Assembly (NCBI GenBank): GCA_039720395.1
Contig: CM077831.1
Location: forward strand, 31,535,695-31,599,694
Length of the DNA stretch: 64,000 nt
Source: Liquidambar formosana
Lineage: Eukaryota; Streptophyta; Magnoliopsida; Saxifragales; Altingiaceae
Direction of reading: 5' to 3'
Position numbers and translations under genes: made by a program. Position 1 is the stretch's first letter. Every line of letters begins with the position of its first letter. Below the pieces are notes generated by a model. The model saw only the letters and a list, made by a program, of their open reading frames with translations, was not told the origin of the DNA and ran no database searches. Of the stretch, positions 1 to 12,500 are shown piece by piece.

Positions 1-1093
1 ATATGCTTTAGAAAGGAACATCTTATTCTTTTTACCCTAGGAAAGACAACAATATGGGTCAGGCTCTGTCAAAGCATTAGAAAATTCATTGATGGTTGTG
101 TACTTAAAAGGAGATAAAAAGAGCAAGTTCATATGCTTTTAAGTTTTAACTCTATCACTCTCTCTCTTTTGAATTTTAATTTTTTCATCTTCTTTTCATT
201 TTTATTTTTATTTTTTGGTGTGTGCATGTGTATACAAAATTAAAAAATGGGGCTAAAGCACATGCAAGCATTGCTTTTGCATGAGGTCTACAGGATGAGA
301 TGATAGGAGGGAGATAGGGGGTATTACAGACAGGTCCAGCTACGGAAACAATTACAGTTCAATACATATGATTACTAACTTACTAGTGAATGACTACTAA
401 CTCTGATTAAACTGTAATTGTTTGCATGCGGCTGAGCCTATCTGTAATTCCCCCATAATAATTATTAGTTATGGTGGTAAAGACATACCTATTATTTTAA
501 GGGGTCCGATCAGGTCTAGGGTTTGGAGACGCAAAATGCCCCTCTTTTGACTAGGTTGTTCGCTCTTCTAGGCCACCCATGACTGGTGGGCCGGGCTGGC
601 TACTACAACATTCTAGATGTGCAGTAGATGGAATTTTTAGTTCCCATTTATAATTGTGCCACAACAAATTAGATTCAGATCCTGATCCCAAATTAGCCTT
701 TCAAGAAAAATAAGCGAAAGAAAACCCAGTCCATCACCCCTGATCACATCCTTGCTTGCCATTATTGACATCTAAAACCCGATCATCCCCTACATAAGAC
801 AGTAATAATTATGTTTATATGACGATCAGCACATTTCATGTTTTAATTTATGTATTTAAATAAAACACATTTGAGCATTGTTAAAAAAAAAAAAATTAAT
901 TAATTCTGAGCATTGCAGTACTACTAAGCAACTGATCATGATAAAGGAAGATGTAACTGGGAATTGTCTGAATATGGATGAACTGAGATATATATATAAT
1001 TAAGAAATTAAGAAATATAATTTAGAAACAGGATGTTTACCTACTATGTGCAAACTTTAATGGGGCAATCCCCACAAAAGATAAACACTGGAT
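1..1093. other. Intergenic DNA downstream of RRP43
   Basis: This AT-rich stretch lies beyond the 3' end of the RRP43 gene. Apart from the small inverted-repeat element at 317-454 and a few A-runs, I see no conserved coding frame, RNA gene or recognisable repeat in it. The 3' UTR of RRP43 probably occupies the last part, close to 1093. Confidence 0.5.
317..454. mobile_element. Small MITE-like inverted-repeat element
   Basis: The two ends mirror each other over roughly 45 bases. The left end begins GGGGGTATTACAGACAGG and the right end, read on the other strand, begins GGGGGAATTACAGATAGG; both arms run on to AACAATTACAGTT. The element is about 138 bp and has no coding capacity. The flanks share ATA on both sides, which could be a 3-bp target duplication of the PIF/Harbinger (Tourist) kind, but that is too short to be certain. 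A foldback that arose without transposition is the alternative. Confidence 0.6.
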
Positions 1094-4000
1094 CTATTCA
1101 ACCTCCATGTCTGAAATGGCTTCATTTAAAATCTTCTGAAGTTCCTTCACCCTTCACCCTATGCCTTGTTAATGCAACACAATCCTGCAGCCATAACAAA
1201 AGCCTTCCTCATTAGCATCCATCAGACCAGTGCATAGAGCACTGTTACTCTCACTGCCACTTCTTTCCGCCCCTTGTGTGAGCAGAAAAGGAGGCTGTCA
1301 TATGCATCCTTACTCCTTATAAGGTGCCTTAGCAACCACAACATTATTATTTAAAACGTACTAAGGAATTCTAGAAAATTAATTAAAAAAATCAATTGTT
1401 AAAGAGTGTGTTTTATAAATTCAGTAGGTTGGTTCCTGTGCTTCTTCGGTTCTTCCAAACCACTCAGCATGTGTCTGCATCTGCTCTTTGGAACATTCAT
1501 GCATAGTTGCATACATTGGATCAAGAAAAGCAATCTGGTTATCTACCCCCCAAAAAAAATTAAAAAATAAAAGTGTCTCCAGCAAGAATTTAAATCTCAA
1601 TAAATAAATAAATAAATAATCAAGTATCTAGTTTAATTTTTAAAATATTTCAAAATTTCAGACCTCAGTATTTCAAAATGTTAAAGAATTTTTAAAATTT
1701 TGGGATTTTATTTTGCTTCCCAGTAGGACTGAAGTTGATATCAAAACTAGATTTTATGACCTAGCCACCTTGGTCACAGGTTTGGCATGATGGATGATGA
1801 CCCACATTAAGACATACCTTTATATCGCTTCAATTAGCATTGATTTAAACAGAGAAACTTGTGTGACCTCATCTTGGAACGTACAAGAGTGATTAACATG
1901 ACAGCACACTTGATTCACCCTTGTTAGATTCATCAAGTTTGAATTTTTAGGTTCCATCAAAATATAAACTTGGCAGTGGAAACTGACCTGGACAGCTGAT
2001 GTATGGGCAAGAACTGGACCACCTGGCTTGTAAAGGGACACAAGTTGACCAGATAAATTTAAAACAACAGTCACAAGAGTTTCCATGATGGATTCTTCCT
2101 CTGTGGTAGGATCCGCGAAGATGTAATTCTTGTGAAGTATGCATGTTAATGAGAATGGAATGCTGCTCAGTGTGAGTTTACTCCTCTTTATTGACTGGCT
2201 CATTCTCCAACTTTCCTCCCTCTTGTTCTAACACGACAACCACTCTTCCATTGTCATTCAAAGATACTACTGGGATTCTCACTGCAAGACATGGAAATTT
2301 TTTATAAATAAGACATTTGGAAGAAAATTTTACCCCAAAAAAAGAAAGAAAAAGAAAACTCAAATTTTAAGAACATGTGAAAACCAAATAGATCTTGGGC
2401 TTCTCTTTTGGTTAAACTACTTTGTTATAAAGAAACAATGACATAACATTTTATTTAGAACGAACATAGGTATCAGGCCCCAATAGAATATAAACACCCT
2501 ATTTGCTTGAGGTATCATGAATGATAAGAGAACATCTCAACAACCATGGGTACTAGGCTGATCTTACTCTTGATAACTGTTGGAGAAATTCTGTCCATGA
2601 ACAATTAAGCTCTGCTAGAATTACCGACTGATATGTATTTTCCATAGCATTAGATAAGCAACAAATTGACTTGAAGAAAATATTCAGCCTTAACCACAAA
2701 TACAGCCTGTGTTACAATTGCATATTCACAAAAATTCATCTGATGGTGCGTACAAAGCTCCGTGTTTTGCAAAAGGATGGTCTCAAGAAGGGGTGTTGAC
2801 TATCACTAAACTTTGTGGTGCACATTTCAAACACAAGGCATGCCTTGAAATATGAGGCATATCACCCATGATGCTGTATCCAGGATTTGGCCCCAACTAA
2901 TCCCTTGGGCAAGTGCAATCCACCGTCCCACAACATCATGCAATTATCAGGCCCTTCAAGCCCTTGGGTAGCCCCAAAGGGGATCAACCCTTTCGTGGGG
3001 TTTCCATGGAACTTCCAAACATGTCTTTAATTGAATGCTTATCTACTTAATTGGGCGGGAAATGGGGCTAGAAAATTGTTACCACCAAACTGACTTTAAT
3101 CAATTGAGAATTAGGTTTCTAGGCTTCTGGGTAGGTAAAAAGTTTTGTTAAGATTGTGGCTGGCTGGCATGCCTATTGGCAGCTCTTGAATTAGTCAAGC
3201 AAAATACAGAATGATGGACATTGCAAGTCTTACAATGAGAGAAGGCAGCAACCGCTGAGAGTAATGCAGCATCAAAAAGAGCACCATCAGCATCCAAACA
3301 GTATATGTCCTGCAACAAACAGAATACATAATTATTTTTCATCCAGCACAAAACATCACAGTTTGCCCAAGTCACTTGCTTAGAACACCGAATGCTCAAT
3401 AAATATACTGTTGGAAACCAAACAATAGTTTGTAAACACGATTCAAAGGAAAAAGCTCAGATCAAATATCCAGTACAAGGAATGGAAACTTTCTGAACTT
3501 GTAAGGGTAGAATGATGACTGCCAAACATCAAAAACCATTACCAGGTATGCCATCCAAGCAGCTTTTCCACAAACCAAGGATAACTCCTTCAAATTAATC
3601 ATGCCAGAACTGCAAAAATCCAAATTACTAGTCAATCCTAACCACACATACCCACACATAAGGAATCACACTAGAACAGGGTATCCATTAAAACAGAATA
3701 TCAATCATCAAAAGAAACAAGTACCAACCTTACGCATATAATATATGAATGAGCAATACGATTTGAAATGAAAGCCACAACAAGGGCAAGGAAGGGCCAA
3801 AAAGGAGGTGCTAAGATCAATAGGAAATTCCTGAAGGCTTATGTCCTCATAAAAATAATTGCTCTAAAGGGAGTTATAATGTCGAAACAGGATCTGCATA
3901 ACTAACCCAAAAAAGTAGGGATAAGGCTTAGTTGAGCTGGGCTGATTTCTACTTTAACTTTAGATTTAAATAAGTCCCCTCAGCATAACTGGAAAGTGAA

Positions 4001-5260
4001 AACATAGCACGAGATTACGCATTTCTGGTAAGACATTAAGATTTACATATGCAAAGCAACAAAAATATCATTGATTTAAATTAAATGGAGAAAGCTAAAT
4101 CAAAGAAACATATAATTCATAACAATTTCTTCCATGATCTGAATTTTACATTTTGAGATATTTACAACTGTAATTAGCTATCAACTTCAACAGTGTAGGA
4201 TCATATTCATCAAACAATAATCTCATTAGGCAAGATCAAATCATCGCAGATTACTACACTACTTGCCACATGCTGATACTTAATGCCTCCTGTGAAGACC
4301 AGAACTCCTATTCATGAACTGCAGAGCCACTATAATGACAGAAAAGGCCACACATTTGGTAAAAAAGAGAGCCACTCAAACAGATAACAATGTTTCAGTC
4401 CTTCATTTTCTGAACTGAATTTCATAACTATATTGTTGATAATATTTTGAAGTCTCCAATGAATTTATTTTTCCTATAACTGTATTTAATAAAAATTCCA
4501 TACAGAGAATATTCTATGCCATGAACTGATATCAATAATTCCATAAACAAGTTAAATAGACATATCTATTGATGAAAGAATTAAATCAAGAGATAACCAC
4601 TGATGATGAACATGTATAAAATACACAAGATATTTTTTGATAAGAATACACAAGATATTTGAAAGAGACATATCTAAATATGCATAAAAATGATGAAGAT
4701 AAATATTCTTCAAGAAATCAGCAAAAGGGGAAAAAACTATTAGCACAGCTCACAATCTAGATAAAACTTCAGAACAGAACAAAGTCAAAACTCTAACAAT
4801 AGGGCTGTGGGCAAGAGAAATATAGCATTAGTAAAGAACAAGAGAAAATATTGACATGCCTTAAAATGGTGTCATATAACTGCTTCAACACAACTGGTGC
4901 TGCCTCAGCTGGCCTACCAGGCCTAACAATTGGAGAACAAATTGGAGGCATGTGGAACTCAATCACTGTGAAAAACAGTGATTTACATATAGACACACTC
5001 TAAATATAAAAGAACTCGAAATGAGAATAAAGGAGGGAAAAAAAAATGAAGAAAAGAAAATAAGCAGTCAATGAGAGTCAACCTGTGCAGCGCTCATCAA
5101 GTGACTCCATGGATGGGGTCATGACTTCCATTTCAATAGCAACCAACATGGTCTGTGAAAGAACCCAATTATAAGTCGATGAACTAGATCTTATGAATAA
5201 CCACTTTTCATCAAATGAAAACCATATATCTTATACATACAACTCAATAATATAACAATA

Positions 5261-5315
<55 letters not shown>

Positions 5316-5633
5316 GCACTTACAGTGCAACCGATCTTTGCTAGTGCTGAACCGTTGGCAGACCCAACAGCCCTAGATAAAAAAACAGGATCAGTTTAAG
5401 TAGGGACATAACATTCCGAATGAGAAAATGAAAAATGCATGTTGCCAACAAAAAAAAAAAAGCTTCAACTAACCAAAGGCCAGAGTAGTTTCTCTAGCTC
5501 TTCCAACTGGCCTTGCATCAGGGCATATAGATTCAACTAGATGACGCTCATGGAAGCGAAGAGGAAATAGGCATCTAAAAGCATCCACCTCCATCTCTGA
5601 TGACAAATCCTCAGAGGCATTTGGAAACCCCAT
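1094..5633 (-). CDS. RRP43: Exosome complex component RRP43-like, frame broken at three places
   Basis: RRP43 is an RNase PH-fold subunit of the nine-subunit exosome ring, which threads RNA for 3'-5' processing and decay. Plant ring subunits of this type are mostly structural. Coding exons on the minus strand: 5633-5474, 5372-5324, 5152-5083, 4965-4860, 3609-3543, 3309-3234, 2281-1988 and 1184-1094. Recognisable stretches in order are SEMEVDAFRCLFPLRFHERH, FHMPPICSPIVRPGRPAEAA, DIYCLDADGALFDAALLSAV, VSLNDNGRVVVV and EEESIMETLVTVVLN. About 301 residues result if frames are restored, the usual length. Breaks: codon phase does not fit across the first coding junction (one G short); a one-base shift near 2181-2186 creates a stop; a 7-bp tandem duplication in the last exon replaces the C-terminus. 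The 4860/4859 intron uses a GC donor. It is either a decaying copy or a good gene with assembly errors. Confidence 0.85.
1421..1542 (-). other. Unidentified open stretch inside the last RRP43 intron
   Basis: This lies within the intron between RRP43 exons 1988 and 1184. A TAG acceptor-like site at 1543-1544 is followed by an open frame of about 39 codons ending in TGA at 1421-1423. It includes the stretch DPMYATMHECSKEQMQTHAE and has a protein-like composition (many charged residues, no low complexity). I do not recognise the family. It could be an alternative terminal exon, a captured gene fragment, or chance. Confidence 0.25.
5260..5314. repeat. Compound (GT)n(TA)n(GA)n microsatellite
   Basis: Consecutive GT, TA and GA dinucleotide runs lie within an RRP43 intron, ending about 10 bases from the donor of the exon at 5324-5372. 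Length polymorphism between individuals is expected. Confidence 0.9.
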
Positions 5634-6480
5634 TCTCTCTTTTTTCTCTTGTTGCCAACAATGCCCCCAAACCTTGAAAATAAAAAAGCAGCTTCTGAGA
5701 CAAAAGGCAGCTTGAAAAATCTTTAAAAAAATGCATCACTTCATCAATACATAAGCACTGCAAAGACCTTTGAAATGAGAAAATACACCTGAAAATACCC
5801 CTCAGAAGTCCCAAGACTTAAACAAGAAGATCCTTAACACAAAATAAAATCAGCTTTGAACAGCCTACTAGATCATAAAACGCCACGAACAACAACAAAA
5901 TAAACACATAAAACTTAATTATCCAACCACAATTTACAAAGGCATATGAAAGCTAACTATTATCGCAAACCTCATAGCAATGATAGAAAATTTAAATTTC
6001 ATTACAAAGCTACAAGACTACAACTACTATTTCCAGGCTTAAGTGGGCTCAAATTTCATCCTATGATCCAAACATTTATTTTAAACTCTTCTAAAACTGC
6101 ATGTAAGTGATGTTAGTCGCTTAGATTCATGGGTTATGCCGCCGAAAATTCAGAATTTGGAAGTCACTAAAGCTTAGTGTTCCTTTAGAAGCGTTCTTCC
6201 CCAAGGTTGCTTTTGTTGTTCTTGTTTTGCATCATAAAGGAGAAATTTCGAACTGTTTTGGCATTCATTGATGGCAATGGAAGGACAAAGATGCTCTTTA
6301 TGATGTCTTCTATGCACAAAAAGGAAACTTTTTTTCTTTATGTTTCAAGTTTCGTTTTCTTGTGGTGAACAAAAGAAACTAAGTTCAATACTCTTGCTAG
6401 TGATTGTGAGTTTGCAACTTTCATTGACAAAAATAAGACTTGGTTATGACTTTGTGCATATATTCTGAGGAGTCACATAC

Positions 6481-6720
6481 CAGTTGTGGAGAAGCTCGCA
6501 CACAGAATAACTGGCTGGCTGCGACGGACCACGGCGGCAGGACCCTTCGCTTCTTCCCAGAGAGAGAGAGGAAGAGAAGCCCTAGGGTTTCAGAAAGCTT
6601 CTTCGCAAAGAGAGAAGAAGAGAGAGACTGAGAAAGGGCAATGGAGGCAGCAAGAAGCTTCTCGGCTGACAGCTCCTCTCTTCTTCGCAGAGAGTCGAGC
6701 ACAGTGGAAGAGGGCTTAAA
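6481..6720 (-). other. RRP43 5' UTR exon (non-coding) and promoter-proximal region
   Basis: Read on the minus strand, this CT-rich leader with a CCCTAGGG block ends in CACAACTG followed by a GTATGT donor at 6480-6479. The matching acceptor (TTTTCAAG) sits at 5674-5673, 39 bases before the RRP43 start codon at 5633. A leader intron of this kind is common in plant housekeeping genes. The transcription start is not resolved. Short frames in the leader on both strands look incidental. Confidence 0.55.
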
Positions 6721-7350
6721 TAGGGCCCAACAATGTTTTGAAAACCCAACGTTTCCGATGGTTTACCCGTAACCAAACTCATATCAAATCGGGTCCGCTT
6801 TGGGTAACCGGATATCAACACATTTTAAAAACTAAAACTTTTTCATTTTTATTTTTATTTCAAAAAGTTTAAATGCTTTGCACTTTATTAATCTCCATGG
6901 TACATACAATTTTCCCATCCCACATGCATGGGACAAGCATAGGAATTTAAAGATCTAACTTACTCGAACCATTTGTTGTAGGCGAGTATGACTAGTTCAC
7001 AATTTTTGGTTTGGGGTTTCCAATCCTACTATGAGTTTGGAATATTCTTTTTCCTTTTTTCTCCTTTCCAGACATTAACAAAATAAATAATCAATGAATC
7101 TTACCTAAGTTGCCAATGGCATTGTAATCTAGATATTTGTTTAATTTGTTAAGTGAATGATTTCGAATTCAAATTTATGAGGAAGTATTGATACCTATAT
7201 GTTGATATTAAAGAGATTAGGATACAGATAATTTCTATCAAATTGTAAAAAAATAATAATAATAAAACTTTACCTTCGTCATCAATTAATTTTCTTGTTC
7301 CCTATGGTTTTATTAGGTTCTCATGATTGCATTCAAGTTTGTGATAAATT

Positions 7351-7660
7351 AGGGCCTGTTTGGGCATCTAATTCGAAAGTAAACAACTTAATAAATTTTA
7401 CATAGTGTTGAAAGCATAAATCCATCATTTTGAATTAGAACATATTAAAATATTAGAGTTATCATTATAGTTGATGTTGTAGAATCAATGCTAAAAAATT
7501 CATGAAGTACAATTATTTTGAGTTTTCGTTATTATTTATGATGATGACCTATCATTTTTTTTAATTTTTCAATTTAATATGATAAGGTTGTACCTTTAAT
7601 ATTATGTAAAAAATTTTAAATTATTAATTTAATTTTAGATTGAATGCCCAAACAGATCCT
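7351..7660. mobile_element. hAT-like MITE (GTTTGGGCAT family)
   Basis: The left end AGGGCCTGTTTGGGCATCTA mirrors the right end, which on the other strand reads AGGATCTGTTTGGGCATTCA. The ~310-bp interior is AT-rich and non-coding. Its interior shares phrases such as TTAGAGTTATCA and TTTTAATATTATGTAAA-like tracts with the elements at 39090-40355 and 50232-50534, so all three appear to belong to one family. The target duplication could not be defined. Confidence 0.65.
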
Positions 7661-8109
7661 CACTGAATTTAGTTAGTGTGATCGAATTTAGTTAGTGTGA
7701 TGGTCATCGTTACCTTTTGTAATGATAATCATTTAAATATATGAATGACACACGATCAAGACAATCAGTTAGTGTGACCTAAGTCCTGATAAATGACCTT
7801 ACCAAAATAAAAAATAAAAGGTGATTAAGAGTTTGAGATGCGAGAAAGCAACCCACCGAGAGTAATTATGAGCACACACCATAAAACAAAAAGGGAAAAT
7901 CTTATGCCTAATCTTAGCCAAAAAAAAAAAAAAACCCGAGAAAGGCTATACCAAAAAATCTCACATGCATGTGGTGTACGATCATGTATTACTTGCAGAC
8001 ATGTACTACAGCTGAGTTGCATCAAGAAGTACAAAGTTGTACTCACAGTCAAACTAGTGCATATTTTTCCGGGATAGTACATTGGATTTGTTTCGTGTCG
8101 AATTCATTT

Positions 8110-8335
8110 ACCTTAGATTATTGGAACGGTCAAAATGATTCCAAATAATAATTTTTTGAAATTTTTTAATCTAAGTGATTCAACAGTGTGAAAAAATTCA
8201 ACATAAAGCAAATCTAATATATCGAATTCAATCATAACGTTGGATCATCGAAATTATTCAAAATGATTTCAAATAATAATTTTTCTAACTTTTAATTTCA
8301 ACCAATTTATAGTGTGAATGAATTCAACACCGTGC
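8110..8335. repeat. Imperfect ~100-bp tandem direct repeat
   Basis: Two adjacent similar blocks each contain CAAAATGATT(C/T)CAAATAATAATTTTT followed by a CAG/TAGTGTGAA..AATTCAACA phrase. Neither block is coding. They may be remnants of one transposon family inserted twice or a local duplication. Confidence 0.55.
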
Positions 8336-9325
8336 TGAGTTCCAAACTCAGTGGAGGGGTGTAGAATTAAAGTTGTGTCATATGGAATGGAATTATTAGT
8401 GGTGCTTGTACTATAATGGTAGTACATTCGGGCGACGTACAAGATTAAAATGTGTTATATAACATGGAATCCGCGAATCGCTTATGGCATCACAAATTTG
8501 GGGACCAACTAGGAGAGGTGGAGGTGTCTAACAGGAGCGGCATGAGATCACATGCTACGTGCAGTGTTATTCTGTGTTTCCATGTGTTCTCAGGTCGCCC
8601 CTGCTAGACTTCCTTCCACCACACGATCTTCGGTGATTCCTAATTTTAATGGCGTAGATCGGGTTTTGCTGCCACTTACATGAGATCTTAGCCGTTGGAT
8701 CATGATCAAGCAGGTTAGTAGGGTGGCAAACCGTTCTTTGTTTTTTTACCATTTTTTTAATCCCCCCCCCCCCCAAAAAAAAAAAATTATATGTTATTTT
8801 TGGTTGTACAAACGGTGCCCTTTGAAATTGCTTACATACAATTTTTACACATAATCTATTTATATCGTTTATTAATTCCTGTTGTCCATTGCCTATGCCT
8901 ATGCCTATGCAGTTAATGCCGTATTAAGATCTCAAAATGAATAAAAGCCCGTTTGGTCTTTGAAATGAAAATTAAATAAATGAAGAATCAACACAGCCTC
9001 AACCTAAATTCATTACCGAGACTATTTAAAGACATCAGAACCACCACCATAACAATGTCATAAAATTAATTTTTAGAAATTCACAAAGTGCTTTTATTTG
9101 AATTTCCACTCTCTCTTCTGAATATGCCATAATTGTTTAATTTTCATTTAAACTTTTATGTCCTATTTAGTGCCGTTTGATTTTGAAAGCTACATCACCC
9201 CCAATTCAACAGCAACAAAATTTTAAAAAAAAATTACCATACCAAATCAAAACCAAAATTGTTGCTTCAGCCATTTCACAATTACCTTACCAGAGAGGGT
9301 TTTTTTCTTTCTTCTTTCTTCAGTG

Positions 9326-9365
9326 TTTTTTTTTTTTTTTTTTTTTTTGGGGGGGGGGGGGGGGG
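9326..9365. repeat. Poly(T)-poly(G) homopolymer junction
   Basis: A run of about 23 T is followed directly by about 17 G. Run lengths like these are unreliable in most sequencing data. The region is non-coding, and the short frame that crosses it is an artefact of the runs. Confidence 0.85.
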
Positions 9366-9535
9366 TTCTGGTTTGAATGAAGAATCAACGCAGCCTCAAC
9401 CTAGATCTACAGACAACATCTTCCCACAAAAAACATAATAATATAGATGAAAAATTAGAATCCCAAGGGCTCACCAGAGATTTTGATTTTCATAAGAGAT
9501 GGCTTTCATCAAAATAACCCCAATAAAGCATGTGA

Positions 9536-12500
9536 TTAAACAAAAATTCTTATAGCAGACTTAATGGCAAGTAGGTCTTCTTCACCAACCTTTTTCCAGA
9601 ACCCACCAATCATCAATCGGCCTTCGACACCCTCAAAGAGCATATCCTCTTTACCTTCTGATGCACAATAACCATCACCTGTCTCTCTCATCCTCTTTAC
9701 ACTTTTATCCAGTAGCTCGGTATCACAACTAGCTTCTCTCTTGCCACCACACCGGTTCAATTCGAAGGGCTTCTTTCTTTCTGATGATTCTACAACCTTT
9801 GTACGATCATCATCACATTCGAGGACAGGAAGACGGCCAGAAGAACCAAGAATACGAGGCAACATACCAATCGGACATGGGTTCCATGATTTTGCTATAA
9901 CCCATCTCTTATTATTTCCAACATCACCATCTGTTGTCTTCACAATTTTGCCCTTCATCCGACGAAGTTTCACCAAATCTAGCTTTTCAGCTGCTTGGCG
10001 TATAAAATCCTCTTGCTGGATAAGAAGATTTTCAGAATTCATTAGGGGAGAATTTTCTTCAGTAATGTCCAAGTTTGGCAAACCTAGCAAAGAGAGTTTG
10101 TTGAGTTTCTCAATAAAAGAGCTATTTCCTGTCATCTGTGCAAGAAGCAGGGCTGAACCCATAAGGTTCTCATTTCCTGGTGCTGACACCAGAAGACATT
10201 TATGTAGGAGTTCTATCAGAGTCGCTCTTGGAACATGTAAATCTGCTGAGGAATCTTCAATTGCAGCTGCAGAACCTTTGCGGCGAGAAGGCTTTAGAAC
10301 CTTGAGATTTCGGACAAGCCAAGCAAACAGAGAAGAAAGGTGTTTGATTTGACGATTCTCAGTCCTATAATCTAGCGGAGAGAGATGCTGTCCTCCTGAG
10401 GAAGATTCAAAAATAAATCAACAACGATCTCATTAACTACAAAATACTTAGACTGTCTTCACATCCAATATTATTGCACATAAAGTTACAAGACAATATT
10501 AATATTGGCAGCTGTATGCTACTCTACACAATGCTGGTCCCCATGGATTATCCAGTAAGGGTGCACGAAGACATGGTTTGAGTAAGTTGTGATCATCTCG
10601 ATCGGGTGAATAATCCACTTTAAAAAGTTATAAAATTAGAATACTGATTAAAGAATACAAATTTCCTATAAATGAAACATGACAATGTAACAAGAGGTGA
10701 TGAAGTCTTAAAAAACTAAAACCTGATGTCTAATCACTAGTGTAATTTTGACATTGGAATTGACTGAGTACAAAAAATATTCCAAGTCTGCATCTAGCTC
10801 ACTCATGACAAGCTGTGAGGAATTTACATGGGAATGGCCTGCAGAAAGCAACTTATATTTGAGAGTTTGGGTTGAAAGGTAATGCAGGTGCCTTTGTCAC
10901 TTAAACTATCGTATAACAAAATTTTGTTATCTTATTGAACTCACCAAATAAAATAAAAGAATAAATGTGCTTTGTCAACTCCCCAACAAATCATAGTCAA
11001 TACACATGTTGGATAGGCTTAAACTTTAACGTGAGCCTGCTCAGCTACTCTTGTGATCTATAAGCAAGGGGATTTCCAGTCACCCTAAAAAAAAAAAAAA
11101 AAAAGGTGCTTAAGAGTAACTGAAGCCAAAAGCCATAAGTTGGTTGTTACTTGCAACCCAAAACACCACAAACTGGTATAAAGGAACCTCCAGAGTTGAC
11201 CAACAAGATGGATAAAATCATAGCAACTCAACAACTTAATGCCAATCAACATCCTTCTCAGAATAGCAAATTAGAGTGCCATGGTCATGATCACAGTCAA
11301 GATGTTTGTGCAATTAAAATTCCTATATAAAAAATATCACCTGAATGCAAACAACTAAACGGAGTGCAATATTTCATCAGTATAAATCTCAGTAAAACCC
11401 AAGGCTGAAAGACAAGGTCATAAATATAGACTTAATAATTACCTAACTCATTTTCCCGCGTCTTGATCATATCAAGAACTGCATTGAGAAGAGTCAGAAG
11501 CAATTCTGGTTCCTTCTTTGAAAATTTTTTAACCACAAGTTTCCAGTCATCAAATGCAGTCCAGCGAATTGTCTACACTTGGGCCAACTTGTGAATTTTC
11601 GGGTCGCTCTACCAAGTCTAAGGAATCTAATGCCTGGAGCATGTATTCCAACAACACAGATATTACTTCTGAGGAGAAAGAAGAATACAACCCGACAAGA
11701 TTTTTCAAAATCTTGGTAATCGGTTTCTTAGAACCTGAAATTCATGGTAAATCCATTAATGAACATATACGTAACCATGCAGAAATTTAATTGCAAATCT
11801 TAACACAGAAGCCATAGCACCCAGATACTTATTTTATATTAAAAAAGTAATTTGAGATTTTATTTGGAAATGTTAATTGTATTATTAGTATAGTATATTA
11901 TATGCCACAATATAAATTAGAACAGAATTTAATATTTTTGTCAATTTATTTACTACTTTGTTATTTTTGTAATATTTTTGGAAGGAAGCCTTAAATAGAA
12001 ATTTTGATAATGTCTTGGAATTTCCATGATATTCTTTAAGTTCTATAAGATAATACCATATTCTATAAAGTTCCTTAACCCTCTATTTGGTTCATGGATT
12101 TTACCATGGAAAAAAAAAGGAAAGGGAAAAAAAATGCAGAGGAAAGAAAATGAAAGGGAAAAATGATATCATACCAAGCCAAAATTATTTCAATTATTGT
12201 TCTTCTACCAATTTTCCTTTGCAACCAAATAAGAAAAAGTACAATTCCTCATATTTTATTTTTTTTCCTTGATAAAATCCATGAACCAAATAGAGCCTAA
12301 GAGTTTGATATTTCCATAATTTTTTATGCTAATTGATTATTTTGGTAAATATTTCTAAACAGATGTATTAAATTGCAATTTGGCATATATCTACATTTTC
12401 CCACAATATTTCTACAAGAATCTTCAAGGTTCAATAAAAGTGGTTAAAGAAATAGATATTTTGCAGCATGTAATAACATGAAATGGCAAATTTTACCATG

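Larger units (their letters stand above)
6721..9535. other. Intergenic region between RRP43 and LAS1
   Basis: No conserved gene is seen here. It contains a hAT-like MITE (7351-7660), an 18-bp direct repeat just after it (GAATTTAGTTAGTGTGAT near 7665-7700), an imperfect ~100-bp direct repeat (8110-8335) and long C, A, T and G runs. The phrase AATGAAGAATCAAC..CAGCCTCAACCTA occurs twice, near 8980 and 9377, suggesting a further fragmented repeat. The last part (9450-9535) is probably LAS1 3' UTR. Confidence 0.5.

Noticed and set aside
9177..9380. Frame ending in Phe/Gly runs
   Set aside because: Produced by the poly(T)-poly(G) tract.
9741..10352. 203-codon plus-strand frame
   Set aside because: It is antisense to the last LAS1 exon, whose minus-strand frame has family-like sequence and correct splice phase.
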